Positions 33,629 through 42,883 of a stretch of DNA of 64,000 nt are shown here, one piece after another (positions within the stretch are counted from its first letter, which is position 1; each line of letters starts with the position of its first letter). Origin of the DNA: Isochrysis galbana (lineage: Eukaryota > Haptophyta > Isochrysidales > Isochrysidaceae). The position numbers and the translations under genes are program-made. Below the pieces are notes generated by a model that ran no database searches, was not told the DNA's origin, and worked only from the letters and a program-made list of their open reading frames with translations. The stretch is from assembly GCA_018136815.1 (NCBI GenBank), contig CM030931.1:2905801-2969800 (forward strand), written 5' to 3'.

Positions 33629-34426
33629 GGGTGTGTGCGAAAAGTTTTTTTCACCCGTGATGACAATAATACAATGGATATCAGAGCACGTGGAGCAATA
33701 ACATCCGCTGTAAATTCTCTACTACCCAATGCCGGGGGTCTGTGCTCAGGTGTTTGGAGAAAGGGACGTCTGTAGTGTGAACTGGTGTTTTGTGTCCGCT
33801 TAGCGTTTTCGCACATAACGTTAACAAGATCTAATGTTAAACAACTACAATACAACTGTGGACATTTGATCGCTCACTATTGACGGAACGACACCTTTGG
33901 TGAGTCCAACTCTCTCCCTGTGCGCACTCACGAAATACTTTCGTTACACGTCTTTAGAGGCGAGCACCATGCCGATCTACCGTATCAGGAGCAAAAATGT
34001 ATACGATGTTATTGGGCTTAAAAAGGCGATACAAATATTTCTTCTTGTGTCTTTGGTTATCATCTCCTTATCATTCGCCTTGACCGTGGCATTCTCGCAG
34101 CATTCAGACTTGGACTTCGCCATAAAGACTGGAATCGGGCTGTCAGTGGGCGTCGCACTGACCTTTCTTGTCTTCTTTACGTTGTGGAAAACGAAACAAT
34201 GGCGTTTTAGCCGGCCGAAGGGTAAGGTCCTCAGCTCAAAAGGGTAGAATGAAGAAGATGAAAACTCAGCACGCGTAGCTGGGTATAATAGACCAAAAAG
34301 AAAACAAATAATATTGAGCCTTGAATTGGGTAGTAGAGAATTTACAGCGGATGTGATTGCTCCACGTGCTCTGATATCCATTGTATTATTGTCATCACGG
34401 GTGAAAAAAACTTTTCGCACACACCC
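33629..34426. mobile_element. Element B: 798-bp TA-flanked element with 102-bp terminal inverted repeats
   Basis: 33629-33730 (GGGTGTGTGCGAAAAG...) is repeated in inverted form at 34325-34426 with about one mismatch, and a TA lies on each outer side. Long inverted repeats plus a TA duplication fit a non-autonomous Tc1/mariner-like element, and the near identity implies recent insertion or gene conversion. Its flanks (CAGTTGTATTGTAGTTG before; AATTATAAGAGAGACGCC after) belong to a family A left end, so B sits inside a family A copy. The interior holds a family A right end (33821-33896) and a small membrane-protein frame. A diverged B end, CGCACACACCC then TAA, lies at 34857-34870. Confidence 0.75.
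33969..34247 (+). CDS. Small two-helix membrane protein frame within element B, 92 aa
   Basis: MPIYRIRSKNVYDVIGLKKA leads into two strongly hydrophobic segments: IQIFLLVSLVIISLSFALTV (residues about 21-42) and TGIGLSVGVALTFLVFFTLW (about 52-72). They are separated by a short polar loop and followed by a basic tail KTKQWRFSRPKGKVLSSKG. The positive-inside pattern fits a helical hairpin. I recognise no family. The frame lies between the terminal repeats and could be element cargo. Its small size makes chance possible, but the hydrophobicity pattern argues for a real membrane protein. Confidence 0.4.
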   Translation: MPIYRIRSKNVYDVIGLKKAIQIFLLVSLVIISLSFALTVAFSQHSDLDFAIKTGIGLSVGVALTFLVFFTLWKTKQWRFSRPKGKVLSSKG

Positions 34427-34870
34427 TAAAATTATAAGAGAGACGCCGTCAAAGCTTCTTCGCTAATCACATCGGTGCACGCCGTGCATGGGCACGGCGC
34501 GATGTGCATCGGTCCCCCCGCGGATACGCCGTGCGTGCGCATGTCAACCCGTTCCATGCGTGTAGCCCCTGCGGCCCACAACCAGAAAAGGGTTTCGGCA
34601 GGCGCACGCCGTCCACACTTTGCCAAGATGCGTGTGCCTCGAGCTCCGCGGCGCATGGTTCCTCCCGGCATCGGAGGCAGACGCAGCGCGCAAGCACAGG
34701 GGGGATGCCGGGAGGGGGTGGGGGGGGAGCCTTTCTCCAAGCACCTGAGCACAGACACTGTGGTCTATTTCCGTGACACACTCCTTGGTACCCAGCGAGC
34801 AGCATTTGCATGCACGCTAGTTCATATTATTGTCATCAAGGGTGAAAAAAACCTGTCGCACACACCCTAA
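34427..34870. repeat. Family A interior plus diverged element B end
   Basis: 34427-34590 repeats 32213-32365 (AAAATTATAAGAGAGACGCC, then the palindrome unit, then CCCCTGCGGCCCACAAC). After an intervening GC-rich stretch, 34826-34867 is a diverged inverted end of element B with the adjacent TAA. Confidence 0.65.
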
Positions 34871-35187
34871 GCCCGCTGCCGCGTATACAATAAAAGACCA
34901 ACTAACGTCTGAGAACGCTCAAGTGGACGCAAAACACTAGTTCACTCCCCCATTCTGCTTCCATTCCACTGCCGGAGATTATAATAAAACGATATTCACA
35001 CCCTCGTGTAAACCACTTCACACCCTGAGCAAACACCCTCTTCATGCCCTTTTCAAGCCTTGCACACACGAGTGCGCGGCTTGCCGTACGTCTTTTTGCA
35101 ATCGCGGCAGAGGCCGTTCCACTGGCTTAGCTGATCTTTCGCGTGCACCTTCATGGTCTCGTTGTCGCGGAGTTCCTGGAAGTTGCT
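34871..35187. other. Intergenic, no gene recognised
   Basis: AT-richer sequence with no domain in any frame. It leads into the tandem array that starts at 35188. Confidence 0.4.
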
Positions 35188-35515
35188 ATGCGCACGCACG
35201 GCGCCCCGCGGGGGGGGAAGTCGATGTGCATACGCACGGCGTGCACAATGATTGCAAGCAATCACACGTGCTGCGCAAACGAAACATCTCGTATATGGCT
35301 ACTTTACGTTAATGTGGGCCTTAGGGGAAAAAGTTTCAATGCGCACGCACGGCGCCCTCGCGAGGGGGGAAGTCGATGCGCATACGCACGGCGTGCACAG
35401 TGATTGCAAGTAATCACATGTGCTGCGTAAACGAAACATCTCGTATACGGCGACTTTACGTTAATGTGGGCCTTAGAGGAAAAAGTTTCTATGCACATCT
35501 CGTATACGGCGATTA
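35188..35515. repeat. 151-bp tandem repeat with GC palindromes, two full units and a partial third
   Basis: Units start at 35188, 35339 and 35491. Each full unit contains GCGCACGCACGGCG, a CG-rich loop, GCATACGCACGGCGTGCAC, ATTGCAAG-AATCACA, CGAAACATCTCGTATA and TTTACGTTAATGTGGGCCTT. The third copy jumps from its first bases to the CATCTCGTATACGGCGA block, so it has lost the palindrome. Units differ at a small number of positions. Confidence 0.85.
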
Positions 35516-36057
35516 GCTTTGTTTTGTACCACTATTGTTAATAACTAAAAAGAAAACAGATATGTTGAAAAACCACCTGGTCCTCTTTTGACGGAACGCG
35601 ACTTTCTTGGCCGCCATCGCGTCGCGAGGTCACCTTTAAACATAGTTTGAGACTTGTAGTCAGATGATCATGTTCATGTAGAAAAAATCTGAAGATTCTG
35701 GGTTACACGCCTACTATCCTAAGGTACCCCTTGCACTGTCCTGACAACGCCCTTCTCTTCCCTCCCTCCATCTCCTCCCCTGCCCCCCTTCGTTCCTTTT
35801 TCTTCAGAGTGTCCTGTGTCCGGGGTCCGGCCCTGGTGCTGGTGATGGTGCACTACCAAGGGCCCAGTTCAGAGCATGGGCATGGGTTCTGGGCAGGCCT
35901 TATGTACGTCTTATTTGTTGCGCGTGATCGTATGGGTAGGCGTGGGTGTCCCTAAGTTTCGCTTGAGGGATTTGGCCTCGCTACTGCTACTGCGTTGTGT
36001 GTCTAGCGTGTCTTGCTCGTGTCTAATGTAGCTCGGGCTTGTGTGTGCTGTGTGTTT
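35516..36057. other. Intergenic with a GACGGAACGCGAC transposon end
   Basis: 35578-35605 (CTGGTCCTCTTTTGACGGAA and on) is a terminus whose inverted counterpart is at 42212-42240. No gene is recognised; the frame at 35731-35955 has no domain. Confidence 0.4.
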
Positions 36058-36272
36058 CGGGTTACTCCACGATGTACGATGTGCGCCACCCTCAGCTTAG
36101 TGGCAAGCTCGAGGAGTTCCGCGCTGGGGGTCAGTTCTTCGTTTGAGTTTACTGTGTATAGTGGATGTATATCGTTCATGTCAATTCAATCCTCTTTTTA
36201 TTCATCGCCTGTCTGCCCATACCCGCTTGGGCGGTTCTAGCCGAATCGGTTGTGTTGGCAAAGAGGAGTGTG
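36058..36272 (-). mobile_element. Diverged LINE 3' fragment
   Basis: On the minus strand it reads LLFANTTDSARTAQAGMGRQ, KKRIELT and, in a second frame, MNDIHPLYTVNSNEELTPSA followed by ELLELATKLRVAHIV. This parallels the C-terminus of the LINE at 62310-63239 (LLFAQETDSARTAQAGMGRG, MNDLRPIFNRND, PSAELVELTTKLGIVHAV). The fragment has at least one shift between the two frames. It is too diverged to be a recent copy of that element and represents a second subfamily. Confidence 0.75.
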
Positions 36273-36399
36273 ATCATGTATCATGTTCATGTGTCATCAT
36301 CATGTACATGTATCATGTTTCATGTGGTAGTCAGTGGCGGGTCACTGCCACTGTCAGCCGCTAGGAGAGCTGGCCTGTCCATGTGGCATGTGGCTACGC

Positions 36400-38518
36400 C
36401 TATCTGCTCCGCCTTCTACTACCTGCACCTACTCTAGTTTGCCTTGCCTCTTGCGCCTTGGTGAGGGGTAAGGCTAAGGCCGCAGCCGCTATCTGCGCAC
36501 CGCTATAAACGCCAATGGAATACAGCAAGTTGAACGCTTCCAGCAAGCGCATTTCCTCCACAATGAATAATGAAAGTACACATCTTGGTAAGCAGCGTCG
36601 CGCGTCCGTGACCTCATCTTCCCCACTGGCGCCTCCCCATCCCCAAGCTCAGTGTCACGAGACACCAATGCGCAAGGACTGCACAAGAGCAAGAGCTGCA
36701 ATAACTGGTCTTTTGATTAGGGAGATTGAGCGGTCGGAACTCTTGTATACATGTAAATGAAATTTCGTGAGCGATAGAACGGGAGAGTATGAGAGTGCCG
36801 CTCTCATCCTGGTTCCTCAAGCATAACACGGTGGTTGAGCTTGGCGCGGAGTACCTCGGCGTGTTGGCATGATTCCTACACCAATGGTTAGCAAGCACAG
36901 GCAAGGTGCAAGGTGTATGTGTGCCAAGGCGCGAACACCACACCGCCCTAGACAGATGGTGCGCACATTGCAAAGTGATCTCGGGAGTTGACTTCAAAAG
37001 ATGTGGGTAATAGTCAGCAAATCCGATTCCAGAAGAATAGGAGCAACTGAGAACAGTGCGTTGATTCCAAAGGCCGTCCATGTGTCCCGGAAAAGCCTGG
37101 CAACCGCCACGATTTCGCCCGAAGCTCATCCTAGCCAACTTCCACACGACCTACTCTGCGTGCGGCCGCCTGCTGGTGTGCGATTGGCGTAGAGTCGATT
37201 GACCTTGCCGCATTGGTGCAACTGTCAACGCTCCACATCGAATCTTGTTCAAATTGAGCCGAAGCCTGTGGATGGATGGGATTGGCAACGAACTTGGAGA
37301 TGCTGGCGTTTGGGATAGCCCTACAGCCATGCCACTTCGATGGGTCTTTGATGTACTGTGCCTGCCGCACCTGATGTCTGTCGCTATATTAGCGAACCAA
37401 TCGCACAGGAGCGCGAACGCAACGATGGAGTCGATGGCAACCGTCAGGGTCACTTCAACGTATGAAGTGAAGCAAGCGTAGAAGGCCAACTGCACAACGC
37501 GGTAGGAATCGGCCCACGTGACGAAGAAGTGGCGCATCTTGCAGAGAACAAATGGCCCTGCTTGTCCAAACACAAAGAGCTGCGCACGAGCCTACAGAAA
37601 GATCGGGGCACTATGTGCATGAGGTCAGGTGCTTCTTGTCTGGTTCGCAGTACTACGCGTGGGAGGGAATGCATCCGTGGATGTAAGCGCCTGCCGCTAC
37701 GGAAGAGCGAGACGAGCACTGCTGTGAATGAACTTTACCTCAGAAGCGAGCAGAAGCTCTTCTATGCAGAAGACCTGTCTGGCCGATGTTGGAAGCAGCC
37801 CATCGGATCCACCCAGCACGATTATCAACAGCCAGCTGAGCACCTTGTACCATTGAGCGCACTGCAGCCACACGTATAGGAGCGACCACTTGTGAGAGAT
37901 GCCAGCTGGATGCGGGTTGCCCGCCTCATCGGCGCCGTCCGCTGCATCTCCTGCCGAATCTACAGCACTCTCGGTCACGTCCCAAACGCTCTGGACCACA
38001 GACTTAATGAGCTCCGAGAGGTGTGCAGGCAGCCATGCGAGCGCGCCTTGCAATGCGGGCACGTGTTGCTGCACAAAGGATCGCCTTGGGGAAACCAGCA
38101 AGGGTGGCCCGGTCCCATTTTGGTATACATCCCACCAGTGAGTGAGTAGCCATGTCCACGTCAGCAGACAGGAGACGAGCAACGGTAATAGAAGCAGGAG
38201 GAAGTGGCAATGGCGCAACAGGAGCTGCTGGTCAGTCGAGGCGACGCGCAGCAGGTCACGCCACGGGAGGGTGGCGGCGGCATCTCTCTCGACAATGCGG
38301 TATTCGGCGAGGCAGATGGGACATGAGACAGACAGCGTGGACGACGGGCGGCGCGCGAGCGACTGAAGGCAGTACGTCTCAAGGCAGCCCTTATGGACAT
38401 ACTGATTGGTGCCAACGCACTCACACGGTGCGATCATCCCGTGCTCACTCGCCTCGTCCTCTAGGCAGATCCAGCAGCGGTGCTCGTCGGCACCGCTCGG
38501 GGCGGGCGACGAGCTCAT
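36400..38518 (-). CDS. RING-CH (MARCH-type) membrane E3 ubiquitin ligase, multi-exon
   Basis: The ATG at 38518 opens a frame with a C4HC3 RING-CH domain at residues 15-70: CWICLEDEA, CECVGTNQYVHKGCLETYC and SCPICLAEYRI. A membrane segment, HFLLLLLPLLVSCLLTWTWL, follows, then an amphipathic stretch and LYVWLQCAQWYKVLSWLLIIVLG, ending exon 1 near 37820. Further exons are less certain: LFVFGQAGPFVLCKMRHFFV with a membrane helix (about 37585-37450), YIKDPSKWHGCRAIPNASIS (about 37350-37270), LFRDTWTAFGINALFSVAPI (about 37100-37020) and VEEMRLLEAFNLLYSIGVYS to a stop at 36400-36402 (from about 36580). Relatives ubiquitinate membrane proteins in ER, mitochondria or endosomes. The RING-CH assignment is firm; the downstream exon borders and the end are tentative. 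Confidence 0.75.
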
Positions 38519-38999
38519 CGCGCAGCGGGAGGAGGGACGACAGGCGAAGAGGGGGAGGGAGTGGGGAGCAAGCGAGGAGCGGAGCGTGGAGGGGCCAGGG
38601 CACGCGTGTGCCGCGCGGGTGATGAGAGAGGGGGGGGCCGCGAGCGGCGGGCCTCTCTCCCTGTGTTCCATTCCATCCCTCTCCTCTCCCCTCTCCCACA
38701 TCTCTTCGTCTCCGTCGTCGTCCCACTCTATTTCGAGTACTACTACTTCAAACTCTTCTCTCCATCCTTTTCTTGTCTTCTTCTAGAGTATCTCTCGTCT
38801 ACAGTAGCTCTAGAGTTTGAAAGGATAGACGGACAGACGATGGATGGATAGATTGTGTTTAAACATAAACCACATGTTGTTGTAGAAACCTCAGTCCTAC
38901 TCTGTGTGTGGCAACGTCGTCCTTGTCTAGAGTCACTGTATCGCCGTCACGAGCGCTAGACGCTAGACGCACGATGTCACCTTTGATCTACACAATGCT
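38519..38999. other. 5' flank of the RING-CH gene
   Basis: 38620-38720 is G-rich then C/T-rich, resembling the purine/pyrimidine tracts before other starts. The last 18 bases, 38982-38999, are the left target duplication of the next retroposon. Confidence 0.5.
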
Positions 39000-39920
39000 C
39001 AACCTACTTTTATAAGTGGGGGTCAATGGGGGCCTCGCGCCCCCCTCTCTCCATCGCGGACACCCCCCGGGGTGGGCCCGTACAATCAACCCCAGCCCCT
39101 GCCCTTTGGCAGGGGCTGGGCAATCAACACTCTGGCCCAGACCCCTAGTGGGCGCGGGCCGAGACTCGCACTCCCACGCCCAGCATGGGCCTGCCCTCGA
39201 GCTGACTCCCCCCCCTCCCCTGGTCGCCAGGCATACAGAGGCCACTGGGAGGCTCCAATGGCCAGCGTGGCAAGCGTGGGAGAGGCAGGGGGGGCCAGGG
39301 GCTGAGCCCCAGCCTCCACTGCCCCCTGAGCTGCCCTTGCTGGCCCTCTGGGAGCCCCCAAAGGCCCTCTGAGAGCAGGCCGTGGCGCGCCGCATGGCGA
39401 CGCGCCGCAGGGAGAGGGGCGGAGGAGAATGGAGAGAGGGAGAGGGGGGAATTTGCGCCCCCCCGATGGAGTGCGGTAAGAAACGGGCCCCGTTTGCGTT
39501 AGCAAACGGGCGAAGGGGGGCGGCTGGCGACAGGAGGGGCGAGAAGAAGGGAGTGGCTCAAGACGTCCCTGTGGCAGGTATCGGGGGGCGCAGTCATTTA
39601 TTTCTTCGAGGACTGCTCGCGGCGCGAGCTGTAAGGGCCGTCCTGCTTCACGACGAGAGGTCCCTCCCCCCCCCCCGGTGTTTTTCCCCGGAGAGTCGGC
39701 CGGCGTCGACCGGTCCGCCTCAATGGGTTTTCCCTCATTGTAACTTGTGGGGAGTTATAATGGGAGCCGGGGGTTTGCGAGGGGGGAGATTTGAAGGGAT
39801 GCATATGTGTATGTGTCTGTGCCATCACTCCAAGGCGTGCGGGCAAGTGCGCTGAGGGGTGTCGTGATAGTACCGGGCTAGTGGGAGTAGTGGTACTAAC
39901 GCTCAGTTGTTTTATTATTA
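39000..39920 (+). mobile_element. Retroposon family R copy with 18-bp target-site duplication
   Basis: TTTGATCTACACAATGCT occurs at 38982-38999 and again at 39921-39938, exactly bounding 921 bp. The insert opens CAACCTACTTTTATAAGTGG, matching 3543, and ends in an AT-rich tail (GTTGTTTTATTATTA). Long, exact target duplications with an AT-rich 3' end are the signature of LINE-type target-primed insertion. The first 440 bp match copy 1; the rest differs from the 3' module of the other copies. No protein of its own is recognised, so it is SINE-like or a processed transcript family mobilised in trans. Confidence 0.8.
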
Positions 39921-39938
39921 TTTGATCTACACAATGCT

Positions 39939-40379
39939 GCTATCTATTATTCACAGACCACCACACGGGTGGATCAAATGTCAAATGTCAAACAAATGTC
40001 AAATGAGAAGGTGAAGAGTGAAGAGGTGCAACTTGAGGTTCCCTTTTCCCTTTCCCTTTTCCAATTCTAATCATTAATTATAGGGCGGTCAAACACTATT
40101 CTTACTTATACGGGTGTAAAGCTAGGTGAGGATGAGAAGTGAGAAAGTTTGGATTGAGGAAATAGAGGGTTTTTGAGGGAACTCAAGAGTGACTCAACTG
40201 TGGGCGACTCAACTGCGTTACTGCGTTGGCGCGCTGTTGAGTCACTGTTGAGTTCGCAATCCAAAATACCGTTGAGGCGAACACGCCTTATTAACAATGG
40301 TGCATCCCAAGAAATCTCCCGCCACCCGGAAGGCGGAACCGCGGGGGAACTGTGTGAGCGGCGCCCTCGCGGGCCGGCC
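39939..40379. other. Intergenic with a solitary GGGCGGTCAAACA end
   Basis: TA followed by GGGCGGTCAAACACTATT at 40081-40100 is a left terminus of the family that bounds 4793-6490. No right partner is seen. Short repeats TCAAATGTCAAA lie at 39978-40005. Confidence 0.45.
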
Positions 40380-40691
40380 ATGCCCACCCGTCCGTACACC
40401 GCGCGAGAGCTGGAGGCCTCCAGGCAGGCCTTGGTGCTGGCGCTGGAGGAGATGGATGAGAGGGCGCGCAAGAGGGCGCGCTTCGGGCCCGACGCCGCGC
40501 GAGACGACTTCTGGGAAGACGTCTTCTTGGCTCTGGCTACCGAGCCGCTCGCACGGACGATGCGCTCGCGCATCGGGCCGGAGCGGCTTTCCATTGCGAG
40601 GCTGGAACTGGAGGCGACAGCAGCTGGCGGCGGCGGCCACGTTGTAGTGCGCGACGTGTACGCACGCTTCGGCCCCATGAGGCTAGGATGA
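40380..40691 (+). CDS. Unrecognised 103-aa protein
   Basis: The frame MPTRPYTARELEASRQALVL continues ALEEMDERARKRARFGPDAA, DDFWEDVFLALATEPLART and ends YARFGPMRLG. Composition is balanced and helical, with a basic KRARF cluster. I know no family for it. The frame is open upstream without ATG support. It overlaps a minus-strand frame (40935-40537), and at most one of them is likely to be real in the shared part. Confidence 0.35.
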   Translation: MPTRPYTARELEASRQALVLALEEMDERARKRARFGPDAARDDFWEDVFLALATEPLARTMRSRIGPERLSIARLELEATAAGGGGHVVVRDVYARFGPMRLG

Positions 40692-40935
40692 CCTCTCGCT
40701 CAGAAACATCTCCGGCGAGGCTTGGATCGACGGGATGGCGCCGAGCCGCCGGATTTGGAAGCGAGCGGAGGCCCGCGACGGTGGGTGGGGGTTGGGGATC
40801 AGAAACAGGCTTGACAGACGGGACAGGAACAGGCGTATTGGGTACGGGGGCCGTGAAAGAGTCGTTGTTTGTTGCTGACGGGAAGATGTCTGAAAGGTCA
40901 TGGTAGGAGTAGCTCTCAGTGTCTGTGTCTGCCAT
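40537..40935 (-). CDS. Possible small protein, N-terminus only convincing
   Basis: MADTDTESYSYHDLSDIFPS, then ATNNDSFTAPVPNTPVPVPS, reads like an acidic, disordered N-terminus. After about residue 85 the frame becomes an Arg-rich shadow of the opposite strand, so a splice donor near 40690 or simple chance are both possible. Confidence 0.2.
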   Translation of the reverse strand: MADTDTESYSYHDLSDIFPSATNNDSFTAPVPNTPVPVPSVKPVSDPQPPPTVAGLRSLPNPAARRHPVDPSLAGDVSEREVILASWGRSVRTRRALQRGRRRQLLSPPVPASQWKAAPARCASASSVRAAR

Positions 40936-41532
40936 CGAGCGCTTCGAGCGGAGAGGTAGACTGAGGTTCAGAGGATTGCAACGCGTGGCGTCGGAGAGTA
41001 GAGACGAGGCTAGCTAGCGAGCTAGTGGGAGAGAGAGAGAATGAGAGTGAGAGCTTCTTAGGTCCAAGGTAGACACAAGGGGCTACAACGCGGGGACTCA
41101 AAAAGCTACTGATCCCCAGAGACACACAAACTAAACCAAACGGGGCGAAAACTAACCACACTTGGATGGACGGCCAAGCGTCGGCACCAAGGCAACTTAG
41201 CAGCGCACGGACATGCGACAGAGGGGGGCGGCACAACGACAACGAGGGCAGACCTCGCTAGGGGAGCTGCGACCGAGGTATAACAGAAGACAGACGACAA
41301 TCGTGGAACGTTTGATGACATCAAGAGAAAGTAGGAGAAGAGGCGATATACCCATCAACGAGACCTTGAGACTTAAAATAGCTCACAGGCTAGAAGTAAA
41401 AGTCTGTCCTCGTATGGAATACGACACTCCCCGACTAAATTCGAGTTGTCTCGACGAGTTGCATGGAAGGAGAACAGAGTAGCCGAAATAGAAGAAATCC
41501 GGAATTAGAACTACAAGGCGAGAGAAATCAAA
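40936..41532. other. Intergenic, no gene recognised
   Basis: Mixed-composition sequence with a GA-rich stretch near 41028-41045. No protein domain is seen in any frame. Confidence 0.4.
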
Positions 41533-41615
41533 GAGGTGTCGTTCCGTCAATTGTGGGACATCAGTCGATTTGAGCGATCGAATGTCCACAGTTGTATATA
41601 GCAGTATTTTAAAAT
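41533..41615. mobile_element. Family A left end
   Basis: AGGTGTCGTTCCGTCAATTG, then GGGACATCAGTCG and GAATGTCCACAGTTGTAT, match the left terminus at 32123. GC-palindrome units follow at 41640. No right terminus is found before 43000, so the copy is incomplete or its end has drifted. Confidence 0.6.
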
Positions 41616-41639
41616 TAAATGCAGACAACTTTTTTTTTC

Positions 41640-41880
41640 TGCTTCCCGCGGTGCATGTCCCCCACGGAGTCCCCGCGGGGGGACCCGAGGCACACGCATC
41701 TGGCGATGTGTGATTGCCACTCATCATGCACACGGCGTGTGCCTGCCGAAACCCTCTTCTGCGCACCCGTGACGGCGTGTGGAAACTTCCATGCGCACGC
41801 ACGGAGTCCCCGCAGGGGGCCCGAGGCACGCGCATCTGGCGAAGTGTGATTGCCACTCATCATGCACACGGCGAATGCCT
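41640..41880. repeat. GC-palindrome units of family A, diverged
   Basis: Two units with CACGGAGTCCCCGC, CCCGAGGCAC(A/G)CGCATCTGGCGA and TGATTGCCACTCATCATGCA followed by CACGGCG. They have the same layout as the other arrays but a different core (ACGGAGT rather than ACGGCGT). Confidence 0.65.
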
Positions 41881-42538
41881 GCCGAATCGTGCGGAAACAC
41901 ACCCATCTGGAGAAACTCCAGAGTCCTCTTCCCAGACGTCTTCCAACACCCCGGTCACTGTTGAGATGCCTCAAAAACCCCCGAATACAAATACACACCG
42001 AAGTACAGCGGTAGAAACCCCGGGCCCCGGAAAACACCCATCGAGCACATATTCGATGTCCTTTGAGCCTCAGTCCCCCCCCGGGAGCCCCCACAACGAA
42101 GCGTAACCCAAAAACCAAAAACGGCAAAATCGGCCTAAATACACTACTATCTCGGAGAGCCCAAATTCAAAACGACGCTGGCGCGCTGCGAGACCATTCT
42201 TGTTCCGGTGTCTGAAAGTCGCGTTCCGTCGAAAGAGGACCAGGCGGTATCACCGATGGTCTCTTGGTCTCTTGCCTCCCCCTTGTCCTCTTTTTACTTC
42301 CTAAGTCCAATGGGGCTTCTCTTCACGTAAGGAGAGGCGACGGCCCCCTCTCTTCTTTTCTCTTTCCTTTCCCGCTCACCCCCTCGCCTCCGCCACCGCC
42401 GTCTCTTTCCTCCTCCCTCGCCTCCGCCACCGCCGTCGAGTCCGCCTCCGTCTTCCCCGCCGTCTCCTCGTCTCCTCCTCCTCCCTCGCTAGCTACCGCC
42501 ACCACGCATACGGCGCGGCGTACGATGAAACTAGTCCC
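41881..42538. other. Intergenic with repeat fragments
   Basis: 42145-42195 (CGGAGAGCCCAAATTCAAAA, GCGCGCTGCGAGACC) is a diverged piece of the block at 5212-5250 and 63895-63945. 42212-42240 (GAAAGTCGCGTTCCGTCGAA) is a transposon end. 42370-42500 is CT-rich. Confidence 0.45.
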
Positions 42539-42883
42539 ATGGTGCACGTGCGCCGGTCAACGGTCAGCTGGCAAGCTGGCAAACTCTGGACTCAGCACAA
42601 GAAGGAGGCCGTCCTCTCACGCATCACGGACCTCGTCACCCAGAATGAGGCAAGGGACATCCGGGTCGCCTGCCAACAGAATAACGACATTGATACCATC
42701 CACATGATCAAGGCCGCGAAGGGCTTCTTCATCCACGCGGAAGGTGGTTGGATTGGAGGCTGGCCTGGACGGAGGACGGAGAAGATTCATATCGACGTAT
42801 CTAGGATGAATGCGACATGCGGAGGCGGAGGGGGGGGGGGGGGGAACTACTGCGGAGTGGGGAGGAACTGCAGAGGGGAGTGA
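42539..42883 (+). pseudogene. Fragment of a repeated unknown gene
   Basis: The frame reads VSWQAGKLWTQHKKEAVLSR, ITDLVTQNEARDIRVACQQN and IHMIKAAKGFFIHAEGGWIG before degenerating into a poly-Gly run made by G tracts. FIHAEG and its DNA are shared with 13313-13332, where a different C-terminal part continues. No known domain. A recent ancestor with both parts probably existed, but the copies here are partial. Confidence 0.35.

Larger units (their letters stand above)
32123..33896. mobile_element. DNA-element family A with AGGTGTCGTTCCGTC termini
   Basis: The left end AGGTGTCGTTCCGTCAATAG begins at 32123, and its inverted copy ends at 33896. Inside each end a further block (CAAATGTCCACAGTTGTATT, then GTTTAACATTAGATCTTG) is also inverted, but the left side has about 20 extra bases. 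Between the ends lie GC-palindrome units (32255-32510), a CCTGCCCTTCCT minisatellite and a 209-aa frame. The right part overlaps element B (33629-34426), so the history is nested. No clear target duplication is seen and no transposase is recognised. Solitary family A ends occur at 12986, 13655, 33585 and 41533. Confidence 0.6.

Noticed and set aside
35188-35515. CRISPR-like array
   Set aside because: The units are 151-bp tandem repeats with no short repeat-spacer structure, in a eukaryotic context.
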